Shown: piece by piece, positions 23,958 through 34,888 of the stretch | Numbering within the stretch: the first letter of the stretch is position 1 | How the letters are laid out: each line of letters begins with the position of its first letter | Assembly: GCA_035772735.1 (NCBI GenBank) | Contig: JASDFA010000003.1 | Location: 32,604,001 to 32,668,000 of the forward strand | Source: Datura wrightii | Lineage: Eukaryota > Streptophyta > Magnoliopsida > Solanales > Solanaceae | Direction of reading: 5' to 3' | Length of the DNA stretch: 64,000 nt | Position numbers and translations under genes: made by a program | The notes under the pieces: generated by a model | What the model was told of the DNA's origin: nothing | What the model saw: the letters and a program-made list of their open reading frames with translations, nothing else | The model's database searches: none

Positions 23958-26900
23958 ATGCCTCCACGTCGAGTAAACACCAGGAGAAATGGTAATGCTA
24001 ATGATCATGAGGCTGCCCATGATGGTAAGCATCAACCAGCTCCACTCGTTCATGAGGAGCACGTACTAGAGCCAGCCACCCACGCTGAGTTTAGGGTGGC
24101 GATTCAGATGCTGGCACAGGCCATGACCGCCCAAGTACAGCATCAGATGGTGGTGCATTTCCCTCAGTATGGGAATGAAGCGACAGCTAAGGTGAGGGAT
24201 TCTTGAGGAAGAGCCCTCTGGAGTTCACGGGGTCAAGAGTGGACGAGGATCCACATGATTTCATTGAGGAGATTATGAAGATCACCCAGGTTATGGGGGT
24301 GAACAATGGGAATGCTTGACTTGACCTCCTACCAGCTAAAGGGGATAACACATATATGGTTTAAGCAATGGAGAGATGTCAGGGCGGCGGGTATAGGCTC
24401 GATAGATTGGGATGAGTTTCACACTGCATTCATGGATCAGTTCTTCCCTCGGGAGATGAGGGAGCTTAAGGCGGCCGAGTTTGTTAATCTAAAGCAAGGT
24501 AATGTGTAGGTCCAGGAATACGCATTGGATTTCACCCAGTTATCTAAATATGCTCCGGATTTGGTAATGGATCAGCAGGCTCAGGTGAGTCGTTTTGTGC
24601 ATGGAGTAGTAGATTACTTGGACAAGGATTGCCGGATCACCATGCTTCACCGGGATATTGATTTTCCCCGTATTTTATTGCATGCGCAATAGATGAAGTC
24701 GGTCTACAGGAGGCAGAGAGAGGCCAAGAGGGCCAGGACTGACAGCTATGGGGTTTCTCAGGCCAGGACAGGGGGTGGACCACGTCAGCAGTCCCAGCAC
24801 AGGTCCATTGCTTTAGATCCATCATCGGCCAGCACGCCATCCAGGTTCAGGGGAGACCAGAGGAGCAGGGATACAAGCTCGAGGGATCATGGTAGCATGC
24901 AGGTGGAGCGAACTTTTCCAGTTTATGCGAAGTGCAACAAGAATCATCCTGGGAGGTGCCAGGTCGGTGCGAATGCTTGTTTCGGGTGTGGAAAACCTGA
25001 ACACAGGATCAGAGATTGCCCTACAGCCAGTTCTACCGCTCCAGCAGCATGACCCCCTCAGCAGGGTGCCTCCACTAGTTCAGCAGGTGGTCAGCACCAA
25101 AATAGGTTTTATGCCCTAGTGCCTCGCCAGGAGCAAGAGGCTTCACCGGATGTGGTCACGGGTATGTTGCAAGTCTTCCATATTGATGCTTATGCTTTGT
25201 TAGATCCAGGAACTACTTTGTCTTTCTTGACCCCTTACATTTCTAGTAGTTTTGGAGTTAGTCCTGAAATTATGTCAGAACCGTTCTTCGTATCTACTCC
25301 AGTCGGTGAATCAGTGGTAGCTAGGCGGGTATATAGAGGGTGTCCCATCACAGTGTTGCATAAGGTTACCTCCGTAGACTTAGTCGAGTTGGCCATGACT
25401 GGCTTTGATATCATCTTTGGTATATATTAGTTGTTTTCATGTTATGCTTCGATTAATTGTATGACCCATGCGGTGGAATTTGGATTTTCGGGTGAGTCAG
25501 TTTTGGAATGGAAGGGTAATTCCGTCGTACTAGCCGATCAGTTTATTTCATACCTTAAGGCCAGGAAAATGATCTCTAAGGGTTGCATGTACCACCTAAT
25601 TAGGGTTAAGGATGTAGAGTCCGAGACCCCGACTATTTAGTCAGTTCTAGTGGTTTGTGAGTATCCGAAGGTTTTCCCCGATGATTTGCCAGGCGTTCCT
25701 ATGGAGAGGAAAATTGATTTCGGTATTGATCTATTGCCCGATATGCAGCCTATCTCCATTCCTCCTTACAGGATGGCTCCAGCCGAGTTTAAAGAGTTAA
25801 AAGAACAGTTGAAGGACTTGTTGGATAAGGGTTTCATTAGACCGAGCAAGTCTCCATGGGGTGCACCAGTTCTCTTTGTTTGAAAGAAGGATGGATCCCT
25901 TCAAATGTGTATTGATTATCGGTAGCTGAATAAGGTCACTGTCAAGAACAGGTACCCTTTTCCCAGGATTGATAATTTATTTGACCAGCTCCAGGGTGCC
26001 AGGTGTTTCTCAAAGATAGATCTCAGGTCTGGGTACTACCAACTTAGAGTCCGGGAGAGTGATATCCCAAAGACAGCCTTTAGGACCCGGTATGGCCATT
26101 ATGAGTTTGTAGTTATGTCATTTGGACTAACCAATGCTCCGACAACTTTTATGGATCTAATGAAAAGGATGTTCAAGGCATATTTGGACATGTTCGTGAT
26201 TGTGTTCATTGATGACGTCCTTATATACTCCCGGAGCGAGGAGGAGCATATGCTAGAAGAAAGTCTTTCTCTTTATTGATGTCGAACTTCATCTGCCTTA
26301 TAGCGATGAAAAGATATTCCCTTAGTCTTTGCCCAGCTCTTCTTCCAGGGAAACAGTCTTTGATAGCGCTCTTTCCCGACTTTTCGTGATTTGTGGCCTT
26401 AAGAGAATTAGGAGATATTTAATAGTTTGGGTCGAGCATCTAATCTTATTAAGAGTTGTCCTTTCAGACCTTATTCTCTGAATGGACAAAGAGCAGGAAG
26501 TAAAGCACCCGCCTCTAGGAGGGAAGTTCAGGGGTTAGAGTGTGCCTGATTCATATGCATTTTCCTCTCTGAAAGATGCCCAACCAAGAAGGATGTGCCA
26601 CCATGCCTGATGGGCAAGAAGCTAGGGCAGTTAAGGAGGGTTATATTGGGTGATTGTATCCGAACTTGAAAGACTTTTCGCGGAATCAGAATCAGATTGG
26701 ATTGAAGGTAAGGACGACGAAGCTGGAACATTTTCTATGGTTTCGATTCTTCCTAAGTGGTTAGGTCACTCCTCTTCTCTCCGATTGGGGAGTAGTGCTT
26801 CAGACCCTCAAGGATCATCAGTTGTATGCCAAGTTTAGAAAGTGCGAGTTCTGGTTGAACTTGGTAGCATTTTTGGGCCATGTAGTATCAGGCGAGGGCA

Positions 26901-28920
26901 TAATAGTAGATTCTCAGAAAATCGAGGCAGTGAAGAATTGGCCTAGACCGGTGAGTCCTTCAGAAATTCAGAGTTTCTTGGGCCCAGAAGGTTATTATCG
27001 GAGATTTGTTGAGGGTTTCTCATCTATTGCGGCACCATTGACCAGGTTGACTCAGAAAAAGATAAAGTTCCAATGGTCGGAGGCTTGTGAGGAAAGCTTC
27101 TAGGAATTGAAGACCCAACTCACTTCAGCACCAGTGTTGACTTTACCCGAGGGTACGGATGGCTTTGTTGTATATTGTGATGCTTCGAGAGTCGGACTGG
27201 GATGTGTGTTGATGCAGCATAGGAAAGTAATAGCATATGCCTCTCGACAGCTGAAAGTTCACGAAAAGAATTACCCAACCCATGATCTCGAGTTGGTCGC
27301 GATGGGTTTGCATTACTTGTATGGGGTCCACGTAGATGTGTTCATGGATCACAAGAGCTTGCAATATGTGTTCACGCAGAAGGATCTCAATCTTTGGCAA
27401 AGGAAATGGTTAGAGTTATTAAAGGACTACGATATGAGTGTTCTTTACCACTCAGGAAAGGCTAATGTGGTGGCGGATGCACTTAGTAGGCTCTCTATGG
27501 AGAGTTGTCCCACGTGGATAAGGGAAAGAAGGAGTTGGTGAAAGATGTCACCGGCTTGCAAGATTGGGAGTTAAATTGATCGACTCGACCGATGGCGGCA
27601 TGGTTGTGCAGAATGGGTCAGAATCGTCCTTGGTGGTTGAGTCAAATCTAAAAAAGATGAGGATCTGACTTTGAAGAAGCTGAAGGAAGTGGTGCGGAGT
27701 CAAAAGGTAGAGGTTTTTTCCCAAGGGGGAGATGGTGTGCTACGATATCAGGATCGTCTGTGCATCCCAGATGTTGACAATTTAAGAGTTTGTATATTGC
27801 ATGAGGCACATGGTACCAGATATTCTATCCATTTGGGATCCACGAAGATGTATCGGGACTTGCGAGAAATCTATTGGTGGGATGGTATGAAGAAGGATAT
27901 TTCAGAGTTCATAGCCAAATGTCCAAACTGTTAGCAAGTGAAGGTCGACCATCAAAGGCCGGGAGACGTACTTCAGGATATTAACATTCCCACTTGGAAG
28001 TAGGAATAGATTAATATGGGTTTCATTACAGTCCTATCCCGTACTCGCCGACACTATGATTCCATTTGGGTGGTGGTAGACAGGTTAACCAAGGTTGCAC
28101 ACTTTCTACCAGTCAAGATCACGGATTCAGTGGATGATTATGCCGAGTTGTATATTCGGGAGTTGGTTCAACTTCATGGAGTGCCCTTGTCTATTATTTC
28201 CGACCAAGGTACTCAATTTACCTCTCAGTTTTGGCGGTCTTTCCAAAAAAGAATTGGGACTCAGGTTAAGCTCAGCACAGCATTTCATCCGCAAATGGAT
28301 GGCCAAGCCGAACGAACAATCCAGACTCTTGAGAACATGTTGAGAGCATGTGTTATGGATTTTAAGGGTAGTTGGGATGATCATTTTACTTTAATCGAGT
28401 TTGCTTATAATAACATCTATCACTCCAGTATCCAAATGGCACCATTCGAGGCTCTCTATGGGAGGAGGTGTAGATCTCCCATCGGATGGTTTGAGGTTGG
28501 TGAGGCAGCTATGATAGGGTCAGATTCAGTTCACGAGGCGATGGTGAAGGTTCAATTGATAAGGGATCAGTTGAAAACCGCTCAGAGTCGTCAAAAATCA
28601 TATGCCAATGTGAGGAGAAGAGATTTGGAGTTCGAGGTGGATGATTTGGTATTTATAAGGGTATCTCCCATTAAAGGAATCATACGGTTTGGGAAGAAAG
28701 GGAAACTCAGTCCCCGATATATTGGTCCTTATCGGGTTATGAGAAGAATTGGTAAGTCAGCGTATGAGTTGGACTTGCCATCAGAGTTATCTTCTATGCA
28801 TCCCGTGTTTCATATGTCGCTCTTGAAAAAATGCTTGGGTGATCTAGCTTTAGTAGTCCCGGTGGATAGCATTGGTGTAAAAGACAGCCTCAGTTAAGAA
28901 GAAGTACCCGTGGAAATATT
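23958..28920 (+). pseudogene. Element B gag-pol polyprotein, broken
   Basis: Starts at ATG 23958 (MPPRRVNTRRNGN). Order seen: gag (frameshift near 24205; FFPREMRELKAAEFVNLKQG about 24440-24500), zinc knuckle CFGCGKPEHRIRDCP (about 24977-25021), protease LLDPGTTLSF (about 25199), RT with LLDKGFIRPSKSPWGAPV and the FIDDVL catalytic box (about 26205), RNase H (about 27085-27500), and integrase. The RT continues after a 541-bp foreign stretch at 26250. RNase H has lost about ten residues between DLEL and YGVHV relative to A. In integrase the first catalytic Asp of the D,D,E triad is Gly (NMGFIT, element A has NMDFIT); ISDQG and QAERTIQ keep the other two. Chromodomain remains are degenerate. It would make no functional enzyme. 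Confidence 0.9.
26250..26790. other. 541-bp unrelated filler replacing 16 bp of element B reverse transcriptase
   Basis: Aligning with element A, homology stops after GAGGAGGAGCAT (26249) and resumes at GTAGTGCTTCAGAC (26792). A has only 16 bp between these points. The intervening DNA has no TE termini, no target duplication and a more even base composition than the AT-rich surroundings. Its style (short, gene-free, moderately GC) reminds me of plant mitochondrial intergenic DNA, but I cannot identify it. Capture at a double-strand break is the simplest origin; an assembly join is possible. Confidence 0.7.
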
Positions 28921-29307
28921 AGATTGTCAAATCCGTAAGATAAGGTACAAGAATTAGCTTCAGTTAAAGTATTATGGAGAAATCAGCATGTTGAAGGAGC
29001 TACATGGGAAGTCGAAGCGGATATGATGACTAGATACCCACACCTGTTCTTTACCGGATCAGTTTCAGTTTGAGGTATCAGTTTTTCCCTAAACCTCTAA
29101 TCAGTTTTCATGTTCAGTTCATGCGCACAAGTTTGTTTTATGATATGGTAAATGTATGTGATGTCTGAATTCAGTTCAGTTATGTAGATCTTTTCGGAGG
29201 TAGTCAATCCGTCAGTTTTCAACTTAAATGATCAGTATTTATATATGGTTGATAGCTTGTTTCTGAATTTTCTGCATGTTTCTAACATTTGAGGACGAAT
29301 GTTCCCA

Positions 29308-29319
29308 AGGGGGAGATAT
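29308..29319 (+). other. Polypurine tract, element B
   Basis: AAGGGGGAGATA, immediately before the 3' LTR at 29320, the expected plus-strand primer for reverse transcription. The same tract precedes the 3' LTR of element A. Confidence 0.85.
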
Positions 29320-31480
29320 TGTTATACACTGAGAACTCAAAGATCAACCCAGGAGTTGAAATGGGGAAAAACTGAAAATCTAGGTTTCAAGCATAGAACG
29401 AGTCATTGGATGACTCGTGAGGAGACCCCACAAGTCGTCGGGTGACTCATGGGGAGACTTGTGTGAAAGGATGGTTGAAGGTCCCCACGAGGGAGGGAAC
29501 GACTCGTGGTCAACCACCATGAGTTGTCAAGTCAGCCATGGGGTGAAGTTGAAAAATAAAGTGGAAGGATCGACCAGTGTACTTAACGGAAGGAGACCAC
29601 GACTTGTCATGTCAGGCAACGAGTCGTGGTGTGAGTCGTTGGGAGGAATTTTAATAAAATGGTTTTAAGGAGGCAGTGAACTTGACGAATGGTGGCCACG
29701 ACTCGTGGCACCGGTGACGAATCGTTATGTCATCCGTTAGAGGTTCCAGTGACCAGTTCAGACAGTGTACTTAACAGGCAAGGTGACGGATTGTGAGGAC
29801 TGGCAACGAGTCATCAGGTCACTTTTTGGGACCCCTGATAGTTATTTTTCCTACGAGTTAGTAAGGGCTTTTACATAAATTCCTAAGATCCTAAGGCCTA
29901 AACTATGACGTTTTGGGTTATGAATAAGGAAATTTAAAGGGATTAAGTTTAGATTTCATTCCATTCTTTCATGCATGCAAGGTAGAGAAAGTTAGGGAGT
30001 AAATCAAGCCTAGAATTCATCAAATCCATTGCAATTTCTTCGTGGGTCATCAAGTGAGATTTAGAATCTGATAATCCCAGGTATGTAAGGTCATCAATGG
30101 GTGAATTCTTCCACACCCATGTCCCTAAATGTAAAGATCTAATTATGGGTTTTGTGATTTTGAAATATTATTATAATCTATGAATTTTGATCATCTTTTC
30201 AGATTTAAATTGACTTTAATATTGTTGATTTTGATTTTCTAAGCAATTAAGCTTAATTATGCATGGCCCATGATGAATCGATTTACGATCTATTATCCCA
30301 TTGATGTTCTTTACGAGCCCAGAATGAATTATGTTTTAAATTATGAATTTATTATATTACCCATTATGATTTTATGAAATTCAAGCTATGTGCACCATCT
30401 ACAAGTATGTATGAATCTTATTAATCATGAATTATGTTTTTGGTCGACTCACGGGCCTCATGTCAGGGCTAGATCACATATGTTCAAGCATGTTTATGAT
30501 TATCATGATTTAACTAGCCCATGAACTCATGTATGTATTATTATGAGCACTATATATGTTTTGGGAGTTGTTTTAACACCGAGTAGGTTCGGGTCACAGG
30601 TTAAGCCCCGTATCTCGTGAACTACGTGCCACCATAGGTATGTTGGGACCTCTTTCATGTTAGTACCTGGCCAAAATGGCCCTTTTCATAGTGATATCAC
30701 ACTTTCATGGCTCTACCCTTGTCAAGGTACAAATACCCTCTCGACTAGGGTTACAAGTCGGGCTTCATGTGTGCTCATATGGGGTATGTCAGTTAAGAAA
30801 ATCTCCCACTGTTCCTTATAATTTATGCATGTTATGATTATGTATGTTGGATCAAGTCAAGTTAAGTAAAGCTCTTCTCTTATGATTATGACTATGTTTA
30901 TGTTACGAATGTTTTGAAAACCTTGAGTTGTATGGTATGTTATTATGATTTATGATACGAGCATGATGTCCTACTCTTATGATCATTTATGAATTTCATA
31001 TATGTTTTTAAATGTTCGTTTTATTTACCTTGCATACTCAGTACATTTCACGTACTGACCGCATACTTTCTATGCTGTATCGTTTCATGATACAAGTCCC
31101 AATTCTCAGGCTCATCCTCACCCGTAGATAGTCTCAGATTTTCTCTCAGTGCTTTTGGTGAGTCCTCATGTTTCGAGGGTTGTATGTTCATCCCTTATGT
31201 TGTTTCTTTCAGTTTCTAGATGTTGGATTAGTTGGGGAGTTGTCCCGTCAATCCGCCCTTCATGTTTAGGGGCTTATCAGACTGCAAGTTGTGTTCAGCC
31301 GTATTGTATGAGTCTTGTTCTGTTTCTCCCTTTTGGATATGTTATGATTACGTTCTTATATGTTAAGTCTTCCACTCATGTGATTGGATTAGATGTATGC
31401 TCATGTCATGGGTCGACATGGGATCTCTCGAGGCTCCTTAACCCGTGTCCACGATCCGGGTGTATGTTTGGGTCGTGAAA
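29320..31480 (+). repeat. Element B 3' LTR
   Basis: Begins TGTTATACACTGAGAAC and ends GGGTCGTGAAA; 2161 bp. Collinear with 21535-23751 but lacks about 60 bp near 30127 and has many substitutions, so the element is not young. The terminal CA has mutated to AA. Confidence 0.9.
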
Positions 31481-34400
31481 TAGTGTTAGCCATGACTGAC
31501 TTCAATATTATTCTTGGCATGGATTGGTTGTATGCGTGTTATGCTTCTGTTAATTGTAGAACCCGTGTAGTGGAGTTCCGCTTTCCGAGTGAGCTAGTCT
31601 TGGAGTGGAAGGGGATTTCGGTTGTACCTGTAGGTCATTTTATTTCATGTCTTAAGGCCAGAAAGATGATTTCCAAGGGTTTCATGTATCACATAGTAAG
31701 GGTTAAAGATGTTGAGTCCGAGACCCCGACTATCCATTCAGTTCCGGTGGTGCGTAAGTATCTAGAGGTCTTTCCCAATGATTTGCTAGGTGTTCCTGCC
31801 GAGCGGGAGATTGATTTTGGTGTTTACCTTCTCCCGACATGCAGCCTATATTTATCCCTCCTTACAGGATGGCTCCAGCAGAGCTAAAGTAGTTGAAGGA
31901 CCTGTTAGATAAGGGCTTTATTAGATCGAGCAAGTCTCCATGGGGCGCACCAGTATTATTTGTCCAAAAGAAGGATGGTTCGCTTCGGATGTGCATTGAC
32001 TATCGGCAATTGAACAAGGTCACTGTTAAGAACAGGTATTATTTACCCAGGATCGATGATTTGTTTGACCAGCTTTAGGGTGCCAAGTGTTTCTCAAAGA
32101 TAGATCTCAGGTTCGGGTATCATCAGCTCAGAGTTCAGGAGTGTGATATTCCGACAATTTTTACGATGCGGTATGGTCATTATGAGCTTGTAGTTATGTC
32201 TTTTGGACTAACAAATGCTCCTGCAGCTTTTATGGACTTGATGAATAGGGTGTTCAAGCTGTACCTGGACATGTTCGTGATCGTGTTCATTGATGACATC
32301 CTTATATACTCTCAAAGCGAGGAGGAGCATGCCGCTCATCTGAGGGTAGTGCTTCAGACTCTCAACGATTGCCAATTATATGTGAAGTTCAGCAAGTGCG
32401 AGTTCTAGTTGAACTCGATAGCATTTTTGGGCCATGTGGTATCAAGCGAAGGTATAAAAGTAGATTCTCAAGAAATCGAAGCGGTGAAGAATTGGCCTAG
32501 ACTGGTGAATCCTTCGGATATTCGGAGTTTATTGGGCCTAGCTGGCTACTACCGGAGAATTGTTGAGGATTTCTCATCAATTGCAGCACCTTTGACCAAA
32601 TTGACTTAGAAAAAGGCGAAGTTTCAATGGTCAAAGGCTTGTGAGAAGAGCTTCCAAGAGTTGAAAACTCGACTTACTAAAGCATCGATGTTGACCCTAC
32701 CCGAGGGTACCGATGGTTTTTGGTGTATTGTGATGCTTTGAGAATCGAACTCGGGTGTGTATTGATGCAACAAGGAAAAGTGATAGCATACTCCTCTAGA
32801 CAGTTGAAAGTTCATGAGAAGAATTACCCAACCCATAATCTTGAATTAGCCGCGGTGGTATTCGTATTAAAGATATGGCGACATTACTTTGTATGGGGTC
32901 CACGTGAATGTGTTTATGGACCACAAGAGCTTACAGTATGTGCTCACACAGAAGGACCTCAATCTACGGCAAAGGAGGTGGTCAGAGATACTCAAAGACT
33001 ATGATATGAGTATCTTTTATCATCCGGGTAAGGCTAATGTGGTAGCGGACACACTTAGTAGGATCTCCATGGAGAGTGTGTCCCATGTGGACGAGGGGAA
33101 GAAGGAGCTGGTGAGAGATGTCCATCATCTCGCAAGGTTAAGAGTTAAGTTGGTTGACTCTACCGAGGGCGGTGTTGTTCAAAGTGGACCCGAATCTTCC
33201 TTAGTGACTGATGTGAAATCTAGACAAGATGAGGACCTGATTTTGATAAAGTTGAAAGAAGTTGTTCGAAGTCAGAAGGTAGAGGTCTTCTCCTAAGGGG
33301 GAGATGGTGTGCTTCGATATCAGGATCGCCTATGTGTTTCAGATATTGATGATTTGAGGAGCCGGATATTGCATGAGGCCCATGGATCCAGGTATTCCAT
33401 CCATCTGGGTGCCACCAAGATGTATCTTGATTTACGAGAAATCTAATGGTGGGATGGCATGAAGAAGGATATTACAGAATTCATAGCCAAGTGCCCGAAC
33501 TGTCAACAAGTAAAAGTTAAGCATTAAGGGCCAGGAGGAGTACTTCAGCATATTAGCATTCCTACTTGGAAGTGGGAAGAGATTAATATGGACTTCATCA
33601 CAGGACTATCTTGTACTCGCTGACAATATGACTCCATTTGGATGGTGGTGGACAGGTTGACCAAGGCTGCACATTTTCTACCGGTAAAAACCACGGACTC
33701 AGCAGAGGATTACGCTAAGCTATATAACCGGGAGTTAGTTCAATTGCATGGAGTGCCCTTGTCCATTATTTCAGACCGAGGTACTCAATTTACCTCTCAG
33801 TTTTGGCGGTCTTTTCAGAAAGGGCTTGGGACTCAGGTTAAGCTCAACACAACATTTCATCCGCAGACTGATGGTCAAGTGGAGAGGAAAATTCAAACTC
33901 TCAAAGACATGTTGAGAGCTTGTGTGATGGACTTTAAAGGTAGTTGGGATGATCACTTGCCCCTGATCTAATTCGCTTACAATAACAACTATTACTCCAA
34001 CATTCAAATGGCACCGTTCGAGGCTCTTTATGAGCGGAGATGTAGATAGCCCATCAGATGGTTTGAGGTTGGTGAGGCAGCTATAATAGGGCCAGATTCG
34101 GTTCATGAGGCTATAGTGAAGGTTCAATTGATAAGGGATAGGTTAAAAATCATTCAGAGTCGCCAAAAGTCCTACGCCGATGTTAGGAGAAGAGAACTTG
34201 AGTTCGAGATAGATGATTGGGTGTTCTTGAAGGTATCTCCCATGAAGGGAGTCATGCGGTTCCGAAAGAAAGAAAAACTTAGTCCCCGTTATGTTGGCCC
34301 CTACCAGATTATGAAAAGAGTTGGCAAGGTGGTGTATGAATTGGAGTTGCCCTTAGAGTTATCTTCCGTACATCCCGTGTTTCATGTATCACTTTTGAAG

Positions 34401-34640
34401 AAATATTTGGGAGATCCAGCTCTAGTAGTCTCGGTGGACAGCATGGGTGTAAAAGATAACCTTAGCTATGAGGAGGTTCCGGTGAAAAGATTAGATCATC
34501 AGGTTCAGAGGCTAAGGAACAAGGAAATAGCTTCAGTCAAAGTATTATGGAGGATCGTCATGTTGAAGGGGCTACATGGGAAGCCGAGGCGAATATGATG
34601 GCTAAATACCCACAGTTATTCTCTACCGGCTTAGTTCCGA
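31481..34640 (+). pseudogene. Element A protease, RT, RNase H, integrase, chromodomain
   Basis: Continues the polyprotein of A after the nested B. FNIILGMDWL (about 31500) is the end of the protease. RT covers 31890-32600 with MCIDYRQLNKVTVKNRY and catalytic FIDDIL (about 32287). RNase H follows with LTQKDLNLRQRRW and KANVVADTLSR. The integrase HHCC finger spans 33370-33500 (KCPNCQQ) and the core has MDFIT, ISDRGTQFTSQFW and QVERKIQ, so all three acidic residues are present. A GPY-type module (KLSPRYVGPYQIM) and VHPVFHVSLLKK lead into a chromodomain-like tail (SYEEVPVKRLDHQVQRLRNKE), frameshifted near 34555. At least ten stops interrupt it, many replacing Gln. Confidence 0.9.
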
Positions 34641-34874
34641 CTTGAGGTATTAGTTTTTCCCTCTGAATCTATTTAGTTTTCATGTTCAGTTCATGTGTTC
34701 AAGTTTCTTTTATGTGTATGTATGTGTATGTGAAGCATGAGATCAGATCAACTATGTGATATGAATCAGAGGTAGTCATCCCATTAGTTTTTGGTTTAAA
34801 TGATCAGTATTTGGGTGTAATGATTGCATGTATATGTTTTCTGCTTGTTTTCAACATTCGAGGATGAATGTTCC

Positions 34875-34888
34875 CAAGGGGGAGATAT
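34875..34888 (+). other. Polypurine tract, element A
   Basis: AAGGGGGAGATAT directly before the 3' LTR start at 34889, nearly identical to the tract in element B. Confidence 0.85.

Larger units (their letters stand above)
21535..31480 (+). mobile_element. Element B: second Ty3/Gypsy chromovirus, nested in element A
   Basis: 9946-bp LTR retrotransposon in the same orientation as its host. LTRs are 21535-23751 and 29320-31480, with primer site 23755-23768, gag-pol 23958-28920 and polypurine tract 29308-29319. The flanking 5-mers TAGAG (21530-21534) and TAGTG (31481-31485) match at four of five bases. Removing it restores the protease of A, which then aligns to B's own protease. It is a close relative of A in coding sequence but its LTRs are clearly different in sequence. 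The 3' LTR ends GTGAAA rather than GTGACA. It is dead through stops, a frameshift in gag, an in-frame deletion in RNase H and a filler insertion in RT. Confidence 0.9.

Noticed and set aside
26650..26838. Short open frame across the right border of the filler
   Set aside because: It joins unrelated filler with RT sequence in a wrong phase; not a gene.
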